A stretch of DNA of 6,351 bases from Methanobacteriota archaeon. Lineage in GTDB: Archaea; Thermoplasmatota; DTKX01; GCA-020343715. The first letter of the stretch is position 1, and every line of letters begins with the position of its first letter. A program made the translations under genes and the position numbers. The notes under the pieces are model-generated. The model searched no databases and was not told the origin of the DNA. It was given only the letters and a program-made list of their open reading frames with translations. Where the stretch lies: NCBI GenBank assembly GCA_030597775.1, contig JAUVRF010000111.1, positions 1 through 6,351 on the forward strand. Reading direction: 5' to 3'. Positions 1 through 4,564 of this stretch are shown piece after piece.

Positions 1-99
1 GCCCTCTGAGATCAGGATGACCACCATGAGGAAGAGGAGGGCATCGTAAATGGCCACCAAGCCCTGCCTGGCGGCCCTGAACGCGACATATCTCCTCAT
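1..99 (-). CDS. Partial small membrane protein, pilin-like (5' end only)
   Basis: The minus strand opens with ATG at 99-97 and continues for 33 codons to the window edge, so only the N-terminus is visible. The start has a basic N-terminal stretch (several Arg, ending in an RQG) followed by a hydrophobic segment at residues 20-30 (LLFLMVVILI). Basic head, Gly and then a single helix resembles archaeal type IV pilin-like or pseudopilin proteins, but the fragment is too short for a family assignment. Its ATG overlaps the TGA of the upstream gene in an ATGA arrangement, so the two genes are almost certainly co-transcribed and translationally coupled. A GGTGGT run about 10 nt before the ATG may act as a weak ribosome binding site. 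It could equally be the start of an unrelated single-pass membrane protein. Confidence 0.65.
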   Translation of the reverse strand, partial: MRRYVAFRAARQGLVAIYDALLFLMVVILISEG

Positions 100-626
100 C
101 GCCAGACCACCACCGTCATGATGCAGGCGTTCCTTTTCGATACGTTATAGTCCCCGCCTGGCACCGGTTCCTCGAACACCAGGGAGTACTGGACAAGGAC
201 CACCAGGGTCTCCTTGCCCTCGGGTACGGGTTTCCCGAATTCATAGAACGAGTAGAGGTTCCCCGGGTCGTGATCGGAGTCCGGAATGACGAGGTCATCG
301 AAGGTGATGTTGTAGTTGAGGTCCGAACGTATATGGTCCTCGAAGTCCAGGTTCGACATGCCGTCCAGACTGCCCTGCCTGAGCTGGAATTCCGGGTAAT
401 GTGAGCCGTAGGAGTTGATCGCCATGAGCCGGTCCCACGCCTCGACCTGCTCGACCAGGTGCTCGACCTCCTCGAACATCTCCTGGTCCTCCTCGACCGA
501 GCCGAAGGCGGACCAGTTGTAGAGGGTCGACGTCAGTAGGATCCCGATGCCCACCACGATGACCAGCAGCGTCTGCAGGTCCTCGAATACACCTACCTCC
601 CCCCGCACGTCCCTTCGCAGTCGCAT
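96..626 (-). CDS. Small secreted/membrane-anchored protein, archaeal pilin-like
   Basis: This is a 176-residue protein of unrecognised family. It has a basic N-terminus (Arg at 2, 4, 5 and 8, Gly9), a hydrophobic helix at about residues 20-36 (LLVIVVGIGILLTSTLY), a strongly acidic amphipathic stretch at about 45-62, and a polar C-terminal domain rich in Tyr, Asp and beta-type segments. Short basic head plus N-terminal helix plus extracytoplasmic domain is the architecture of archaeal type IV pilin-like and pseudopilin proteins; the Arg-Gly at 8-9 is a possible class III signal peptidase site but not a textbook one. The ATG at 626-624 was chosen because a BRE/TATA pair lies about 25 nt upstream, fitting a leaderless mRNA. 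Its TGA overlaps the next gene's ATG. The pilin role is inferred from architecture; a one-helix anchored protein of other function is possible. Confidence 0.72.
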   Translation of the reverse strand: MRLRRDVRGEVGVFEDLQTLLVIVVGIGILLTSTLYNWSAFGSVEEDQEMFEEVEHLVEQVEAWDRLMAINSYGSHYPEFQLRQGSLDGMSNLDFEDHIRSDLNYNITFDDLVIPDSDHDPGNLYSFYEFGKPVPEGKETLVVLVQYSLVFEEPVPGGDYNVSKRNACIMTVVVWR

Positions 627-650
627 CCAGTTGCTTGAGGACCAGGGCCG

Positions 651-665
651 CTTATGAGCCTTTCG
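651..665 (-). promoter_or_regulatory. BRE/TATA promoter of the pilin-like operon
   Basis: On the minus strand CGAAAGG (665-659) is followed directly by CTCATAAG (658-651). This is a purine-rich BRE next to a TATA-like box, ending 24 nt before the ATG at 626. No clear Shine-Dalgarno motif precedes that ATG, so the transcript is probably leaderless. Confidence 0.5.
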
Positions 666-733
666 GTGATATCATCAAGGAGTGTTCTAATCTATCACCA
701 GAGATTGGTGTATCCAGGGTCATCCAACGGGCT

Positions 734-748
734 CGAAAGGGTTATCTA
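734..748 (+). promoter_or_regulatory. BRE/TATA promoter of tRNA-Pro
   Basis: CGAAAGG (734-740) followed by GTTATCTA (741-748) forms a BRE plus box A, ending 27 nt before the first base of the tRNA. The CGAAAGG element is identical to the one used by the divergent pilin-like operon on the other strand. The spacing predicts a 5' leader of only a few nucleotides. Confidence 0.55.
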
Positions 749-775
749 CGGGGGCCTCCTTTTGGTGCTACCCAC

Positions 776-851
776 GGGCCCGTGGGGTAGCTTGGTATCC
801 TTCCACCTTGGGGTGGTGGTCACTCGAGTTCGAATCTCGGCGGGCCCACCA
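776..851 (+). tRNA. tRNA-Pro (GGG anticodon), CCA encoded
   Basis: The sequence folds as a cloverleaf. The acceptor stem GGGCCCG (776-782) pairs fully with CGGGCCC (841-847). The D-arm has the conserved A14, G18-G19 and A21, with G11-C24 and G12-C23 pairs. The anticodon stem CCACC/GGTGG is perfect around the loop TTGGGGT, which places GGG at positions 34-36 with U33 before it. The T-arm has a TTCGAAT loop closed by CGAG/CTCG. The variable loop is 4 nt. Discriminator A848 is followed by a genome-encoded CCA (849-851). There is no intron. GGG reads proline codons CCC and CCU. An upstream promoter and a downstream T-rich run frame the gene as an independent unit. Confidence 0.95.
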
Positions 852-852
852 A

Positions 853-863
853 TTCCCTTTTCT
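853..863 (+). terminator. Possible T-rich terminator after tRNA-Pro
   Basis: The pyrimidine run TTCCCTTTTCT immediately follows the encoded CCA, as expected for archaeal termination at U-rich tracts. A weak 5-bp hairpin (CTCAA at 862-866 with TTGAG at 875-879) follows. The assignment rests only on position and base composition. Confidence 0.35.
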
Positions 864-903
864 CAAGCGGGTTGTTGAGGGGATGCCCCGATGGAATTGT
901 TAT

Positions 904-918
904 CGAAATATTGATTAA
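904..918 (+). promoter_or_regulatory. BRE/TATA promoter of the propeller protein gene
   Basis: CGAAATA (904-910) followed by TTGATTAA (911-918) forms a BRE plus TATA-like box in a locally AT-rich stretch. The box ends 25 nt before the ATG at 944. There is no Shine-Dalgarno motif just upstream of that ATG, so a leaderless transcript starting at or near 944 is likely. This promoter lies inside any longer reading frame beginning further upstream and so argues for the 944 start. Confidence 0.55.
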
Positions 919-943
919 TGGCCATTGTATTAGTTCCATCGTC

Positions 944-2875
944 ATGACTGGCAAGTCCCTACGTCCGTCCTCGCGGGCCCTCCTACCGATCCTCTGTATC
1001 ACGCTCCTTGTATTCGTCTCCAGTAATGCGTGGGCAATTCCTGGTGACCTCTCGGTGGAGATGGAACTGGATGAGAGGGAGTTGGAGGCGGAGCCACGGG
1101 AGGAGCCCGGTACCGTCGTGTTCCACGGGAACGTGACCTTCACCCAGCCGTTCTACCAGTACGCATCGGCCACCATCACCGCCGACCTGGACAAGAACTG
1201 GTCCGTGACTGTCTCGCCGCCGACCGTGAGCAGCAGGGGCGGGGGCAGCGTACCCTTCACCGTCTCGGTGGAGGCTCCCACCTCCGCAAGGGGCGGCGAG
1301 GTCTCATCCTTGGATGTGGTCGCGGAGTACTCCACCCGCATCGGTGACCCCCGTGTGGTCTCGGCCACCGCCACTGTCAAGGTCAAGCCCTGGGTCGGTT
1401 ATCGTCTCAATCTCACGGGACCTGCAGAGCTGGTCCTGGAGACGGGAACCACCGGGACCCTGCGGATACCCGTTCGCAACGTGGGCAACGAGCCAGAGTA
1501 CTTCTCGGCGACGGTGCCCTACTGGTACGGACTTCGACCCCTTGGAGTGACGGTGGTACCGCCCAACAGGGTGCTGGTACAACCCAAGCAGGAACTGTCC
1601 CTTGAGTTCCAAGTATCCCTCGAGAGCGGTATCGTGCCCAGGGCGTACGTGTTCGAGCTCGTGGTGGACGCCCTGTCCCTGGAGGATGGTGGCGAGGAGG
1701 CCACCCTCGATCCAAGACCCCTCACGGCGAGACTCTACGTCACCGGTGAGTCTCCCCCGAACGACCCCTACGAGGGCTGGCAGGTGGGTGACCCTCCCGA
1801 GAGCATACCCAGCTGGGAGTCCGTCTTCGGTTCCCAGGAGTGGCGTGCCAACCCGGACGTGGATGCCACGGGCGCCAAGATGGTGTACGACCAGGCCGAG
1901 GGGACCGACAGGGTGATCTACCTGGGGGAGACGGAGGGCTCGGGGGCCCGACGGCTCACCAACGGACACGTGGACCATCATCCCGTGTTCTCACCCAATG
2001 GACAGATGATCGCCTTCGCCCGCATGCCCGACCGGATCATCATGATCAACCTGAACGGCACCGAGCTCCTGGAGTTCGGCTCCGAACTGGGCCAGGTGAA
2101 CATCACAGATTGGTCGCCCTCGGGAGATCGCCTGCTGTTCGACTCCGGTGGGGACATCTACGAACTGGACCTGAGCACGAACATGACCTGGTTGCTGGCG
2201 GGGGAACCCGTGGACCAGTGGGGTGCTGTGTACTCCCTGGACGGGAGCCGGGTCTTCTACGTGTCCTTCGAGGCCGCGGGAGATAAACCAGAGATCTGGA
2301 CGATGCTCTCCGACGGAGCTGGCCACATCCAACTCACCTTCAACGACCAGTCGGAAAGGACCCCGTCCGTCAGTCCCAACGGCAGGAGGGTGGCCTTCGC
2401 CCTGTCCGAGCCGACCCTCTCCGGGGACCGGGTCTGCGTCATGAACTCGGACGGTTCCGACGTGAGGTTCTTCACCGACCGTTCCAAGACCGTGTTCAAC
2501 GTGCGGTGGCTACCGAACGGTGAGGCCCTGGTGGCGGAGGTTGGCATGCAGGACTCGTCCTTCCACGACATCGAGAGCGTGCTCTATCCCTGGGAGGACG
2601 CCGGCTTCCCGAAGAACGATGGTGGGACCGATGGATCGACACCGGGCGAAGGCCTCTGGGACATGTTGTTGGGAACCATCGGCCTGTCCGTGATGATCGC
2701 GATCGTCCTGATGATTGTCGTGGCCGTGGCTGCCGTCGTTGTCATGGGCAGGAGGAAGCGTGCCCGGGCGGAGTCGGCCGAGAGACTGATCGAGATGACC
2801 GGGCGCGGCCACGAGGGCTCCGGCCCCACCGAGGTCATCCGTATCGTGCCCGAGGAAGAACGCTTCCGCTGGTAG
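944..2875 (+). CDS. Secreted, C-terminally anchored protein with beta-sandwich domains and TolB-like propeller
   Basis: This 643-residue protein is predicted to sit outside the cell, anchored at its C-terminus. Residues 1-31 form a Sec-type signal peptide (basic head, hydrophobic core, cleavage near NAWA|IP). Residues about 64-149 and 150-268 look like two immunoglobulin-like/NEW3-CARDB-type beta-sandwich domains. A Pro/Gly/Trp-rich linker leads to residues about 300-545, where six WD40-like PD40 blades recur with the pattern 'SPNGxxIAFA' (for example HHPVFSPNGQMIAFA, TDWSPSGDRLLF, PSVSPNGRRVAFA). Six blades is the TolB number. A transmembrane helix at about 575-600 is followed by RRKR (603-606) and a roughly 37-residue cytoplasmic tail. 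The frame extends upstream to a TTG, but the ATG at 944 gives a clean signal peptide and fits the promoter. The ligand or partner is unknown; a surface-binding or envelope role is inferred. Confidence 0.85.
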   Translation: MTGKSLRPSSRALLPILCITLLVFVSSNAWAIPGDLSVEMELDERELEAEPREEPGTVVFHGNVTFTQPFYQYASATITADLDKNWSVTVSPPTVSSRGGGSVPFTVSVEAPTSARGGEVSSLDVVAEYSTRIGDPRVVSATATVKVKPWVGYRLNLTGPAELVLETGTTGTLRIPVRNVGNEPEYFSATVPYWYGLRPLGVTVVPPNRVLVQPKQELSLEFQVSLESGIVPRAYVFELVVDALSLEDGGEEATLDPRPLTARLYVTGESPPNDPYEGWQVGDPPESIPSWESVFGSQEWRANPDVDATGAKMVYDQAEGTDRVIYLGETEGSGARRLTNGHVDHHPVFSPNGQMIAFARMPDRIIMINLNGTELLEFGSELGQVNITDWSPSGDRLLFDSGGDIYELDLSTNMTWLLAGEPVDQWGAVYSLDGSRVFYVSFEAAGDKPEIWTMLSDGAGHIQLTFNDQSERTPSVSPNGRRVAFALSEPTLSGDRVCVMNSDGSDVRFFTDRSKTVFNVRWLPNGEALVAEVGMQDSSFHDIESVLYPWEDAGFPKNDGGTDGSTPGEGLWDMLLGTIGLSVMIAIVLMIVVAVAAVVVMGRRKRARAESAERLIEMTGRGHEGSGPTEVIRIVPEEERFRW

Positions 2876-2915
2876 AGCGACGTGACTCGTAGCAACGTAA
2901 CACGTGGACCGGGGT

Positions 2916-2937
2916 CCCGACGGACCACCGTCGCGGG
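2916..2937. other. Hairpin between convergent genes
   Basis: CGACGG (2918-2923) and CCGTCG (2928-2933) form a perfect 6-bp stem around ACCA, with flanking CCC and GGG able to extend it in an alternative register. It sits in the 84-nt gap between the converging ends of the propeller protein gene and rpoN. No T-run follows on either strand, so it may contribute to transcript ends or stability rather than act as a classical terminator. Confidence 0.35.
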
Positions 2938-2959
2938 CATCTGGGACCTTGACCCCTCA

Positions 2960-3148
2960 TCAGTAGGGCATGACCTCTTCGATGAGGGGGACGTGGGCCA
3001 TGAAGATGCGCCGGCAGCAGTACCTGTCGACACCCAGCTCGTCTAGGGATTCCCGGGGGCTCTTGCCGTCCTCGACCATGTGGGTGTAGGTCTCGTAAAG
3101 GCCCCCGATGACCTTCCCGCAGGAGAAACAACGAACGGGTATGATCAT
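2960..3148 (-). CDS. rpoN: DNA-directed RNA polymerase subunit N (RpoN/Rpb10)
   Basis: This 62-residue zinc-binding subunit of archaeal RNA polymerase, homologous to eukaryotic RPB10, helps assemble the subunit D/L platform. The sequence starts MIIPVRCFSCGK, the family signature, and carries the zinc ligands Cys7, Cys10 and the adjacent pair Cys44-Cys45 in YCCRR. The length is normal for archaeal RpoN. The start at 3148 is preferred over an upstream in-frame start because the conserved MIIPVRC begins exactly there and AGGTGATC precedes it. It is the last gene of the rpl18e-rpl13-rps9-rpoN operon, 4 nt after the rps9 stop, whose TGA lies inside this gene's ribosome binding site. RpoK, which often follows rpoN in Euryarchaeota, is not found downstream here. 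Confidence 0.97.
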   Translation of the reverse strand: MIIPVRCFSCGKVIGGLYETYTHMVEDGKSPRESLDELGVDRYCCRRIFMAHVPLIEEVMPY

Positions 3149-3152
3149 TTGA

Positions 3153-3554
3153 TCACCTGTATGACTTCTGCCTCTTCTTCCGCGCGCCCCTGCCAAGGGG
3201 ATGCTTGGGCTCGCTGCGCCTGGGGTCGTTGACCAGCAGGCTGCGGTCGAAGGTGCGGTACTTGGCTTTCAGCTCCTCGTCCTCGAAGTACTCCACGAGG
3301 CCTCGGGCGATGGCGGTGCGGGTGGCCGTGGCCTGTCCCATGACGCCGCCACCATTGACGTTGACATCGATGTCTATCTTGACGGATTTATCGGTACCCG
3401 CCAACTCGAGGGGCTCCATCATCTTGAGACGTGCAAGTTCAGGTTCGAGGACCTCGAGGGGCACGCTGTTGATGCGGACCCTGCCCTTGCCGCCCTTGAT
3501 GGTGGCTCGGGCTATGGCGGTCTTTCGCTTTCCGCTGGAGTTGACGACCTTCAT
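3153..3554 (-). CDS. rps9: Small ribosomal subunit protein uS9
   Basis: This is a 133-residue S9 family ribosomal protein of the 30S head, whose basic C-terminal tail reaches toward the P-site tRNA anticodon loop. The N-terminal SSGKRKTAIARATIKGGKG segment, the central NGGGVMGQATATRTAIARGL, and the C-terminal DPRRSEPKHPLGRGARKKRQ followed by KSYR are all family signatures; the archaeal tail ends in Arg as usual. Length is typical for Archaea. The ATG at 3554 overlaps the TGA of rpl13 (ATGA), and AAGGTGAGG about 4 nt upstream, inside the end of rpl13, serves as Shine-Dalgarno sequence, so translation is coupled to rpl13. Confidence 0.98.
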   Translation of the reverse strand: MKVVNSSGKRKTAIARATIKGGKGRVRINSVPLEVLEPELARLKMMEPLELAGTDKSVKIDIDVNVNGGGVMGQATATRTAIARGLVEYFEDEELKAKYRTFDRSLLVNDPRRSEPKHPLGRGARKKRQKSYR

Positions 3555-3976
3555 TCCCTCACCTTGAAGCCTAGTACCTCAGAGACCTCTCCCAGGGCCA
3601 TGTACCGCTGGGTCGAGAGCTCGGAGGCGCCTTCGACGGATTCGAACTTCTTCCCCTTGAACTCCTTGGGGACGGATATGTGCACCAGAAGGCGCTTGTA
3701 GGCTGCCCGACCCCGGGGCTTGTAGAAGGGTAACATTCCGCGCACGGAGCGCTTGAGCATCATGTGGGGGGTTCGTGGATAGTGGGGCCCCTTTCGGTCC
3801 CCACCCACGTCACGGCGGTGCCGGAAGTGGGCGATGATGTCCTCCTTGCCCCCAGTGATTATGGCCTTCTCGGCGTTGACGATGACTATCTCCTCGCCGT
3901 TGAGAAGACGCTTGGCCACGTTGGCAGCGAGGCGTCCGAGGATCAGGCCGCTGGCGTCTATTACGGTTGCCGCCAT
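3551..3976 (-). CDS. rpl13: Large ribosomal subunit protein uL13
   Basis: This is a 141-residue L13 family protein of the 50S subunit, an early-assembly rRNA binder. The N-terminus VIDASGLILGRLAANVAKRL, the VNAEKAIITG segment, and the central HYPRTPHMMLKRSVRGMLPF followed by YKPRGRAA are diagnostic for archaeal/eukaryotic L13. The start ATG at 3976 lies 4 nt after the rpl18e stop, and the Shine-Dalgarno GGGGTGATC contains that stop codon, indicating coupled translation. Its TGA overlaps the rps9 ATG. Gene order L18e-L13-S9-RpoN is the conserved archaeal cluster. No anomalies are seen. Confidence 0.98.
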   Translation of the reverse strand: MAATVIDASGLILGRLAANVAKRLLNGEEIVIVNAEKAIITGGKEDIIAHFRHRRDVGGDRKGPHYPRTPHMMLKRSVRGMLPFYKPRGRAAYKRLLVHISVPKEFKGKKFESVEGASELSTQRYMALGEVSEVLGFKVRE

Positions 3977-3980
3977 ACGA

Positions 3981-4346
3981 TCACCCCATGATCCTCACAC
4001 CAGAGCCCTTCGGGACCTCGGTCACCAGCTCGGGGATGGTCAATGCCTTCCCCCCGGCGGCCTCGATCTTGGACCTTGCCTGGTCAGAGAACCTCCAGGC
4101 GGCCACGTGAACGGGCTTGGTCAGGTCGCCCGAGCCCAGGACCTTGCCCGGGATGACGACCTTGTCATTCTTGCTAGCGAAGCGGTCTATCTTGCCCACG
4201 TTCACCTCCGACTGGAGGCGAGAGGAACGTTCCAACCGCCGCGCTAAGTCTCGCCAGATGGGAGCATCCTCCTTATGGGAGGTCTCATACAGTTCCTGTA
4301 TGAGTCCCAGGAGATGCTCATTGGTCTTTCGGACCTTCCTTGACAT
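3981..4346 (-). CDS. rpl18e: Large ribosomal subunit protein eL18 (L18e)
   Basis: This 121-residue member of the uL15/eL18 family is found in Archaea and eukaryotes but not Bacteria, so it is a marker of archaeal origin. Recognisable parts are the N-terminal KTNEHLLGLIQELY, the central DLARRLERSSRLQSEVNVGK and KVVIPGKVLGSGDL, and the ending GSGVRIMG. The reading frame extends 35 codons further upstream, but the ATG at 4346 was chosen because homologues start there, GGAGGAG lies 5 nt upstream (4358-4352), and the extension would run back over the promoter. It is the first gene of the operon that continues with rpl13, rps9 and rpoN. Confidence 0.97.
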   Translation of the reverse strand: MSRKVRKTNEHLLGLIQELYETSHKEDAPIWRDLARRLERSSRLQSEVNVGKIDRFASKNDKVVIPGKVLGSGDLTKPVHVAAWRFSDQARSKIEAAGGKALTIPELVTEVPKGSGVRIMG

Positions 4347-4351
4347 TCTGA

Positions 4352-4358
4352 CTCCTCC
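4352..4358 (-). promoter_or_regulatory. Shine-Dalgarno sequence of rpl18e
   Basis: GGAGGAG on the minus strand ends 5 nt before the ATG at 4346. It fixes that start against the longer open frame. It also shows that this operon, unlike the single genes around it, is translated from a leadered mRNA. Confidence 0.75.
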
Positions 4359-4395
4359 GACTAATGGCGCGTAGGCAACGGTAAAAGCGGACCCC

Positions 4396-4410
4396 TTTAA
4401 AAAGCTTTGC
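4396..4410 (-). promoter_or_regulatory. BRE/TATA promoter of the rpl18e-rpl13-rps9-rpoN operon
   Basis: On the minus strand GCAAAG (4410-4405) is followed by CTTTTTAAA (4404-4396), the best TATA box in the window. With the usual spacing, transcription should start near 4370-4375, leaving a leader of roughly 25-30 nt that holds the GGAGGAG ribosome binding site. Confidence 0.65.
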
Positions 4411-4494
4411 CACTCCTGGCAAGGCCAGTCCCTGATAGGCACCAGGACCATATGTCAAAATGGACCAACATCCATCCTTGTCATCCCATCCCTG

Positions 4495-4508
4495 CAAAAG
4501 TAATAATA
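4495..4508 (+). promoter_or_regulatory. BRE/TATA promoter of the FtsZ/tubulin-like gene
   Basis: CAAAAG (4495-4500) followed by TAATAATA (4501-4508) is a clear BRE plus TATA pair in a GC-rich background. The expected start of transcription, about 25 nt downstream, falls near the ATG at 4535 rather than at the TTG at 4561. The protein gene is therefore either translated from a short leader of about 26 nt or coupled to the mini-ORF at 4535-4564. Confidence 0.6.
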
Positions 4509-4534
4509 CAATCCGTGGCGTTGCTACAAGGGCA

Positions 4535-4564
4535 ATGTACGGAGATGCAGGGGGATTGGTTTGA
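4535..4564 (+). CDS. Candidate leader mini-ORF overlapping the FtsZ/tubulin-like start
   Basis: ATG at 4535 opens nine sense codons (MYGDAGGLV) and ends in TGA at 4562-4564, which overlaps the TTG at 4561 (TTGA). The ATG lies 26 nt after the TATA box, the same distance at which leaderless ATGs sit for other genes here. It could be a leader peptide allowing termination-reinitiation at the TTG, a trace of the true N-terminus if one base is missing, or chance. Purely positional evidence; such a short frame has no coding statistics. Confidence 0.3.
   Translation: MYGDAGGLV

Noticed and set aside
660..682. Possible C box (TGATGA) of a C/D small RNA on the minus strand
   Set aside because: No matching D box (CTGA) or paired C'/D' elements at suitable distance, and the site coincides with the promoter region.
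872..943. N-terminal extension of the propeller protein from a TTG at 872
   Set aside because: The extension covers the BRE/TATA element at 904-918 and would bury the signal peptide. The ATG at 944 has leaderless spacing and a normal signal sequence.
1304..1981. 225-codon open frame antisense to the propeller protein gene
   Set aside because: Low-complexity Gly/Arg/His-rich translation with no family features; the opposite strand encodes the domain-bearing protein.
3149..3196. 16-codon extension of RpoN
   Set aside because: RpoN homologues begin at MIIPVRC, and the ribosome binding site lies just before 3148. The extension overlaps the end of rps9 in another frame.
4347..4451. 35-codon N-terminal extension of L18e
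   Set aside because: It overlaps the promoter and Shine-Dalgarno site and is absent from the L18e family. The ATG at 4346 matches the family start.
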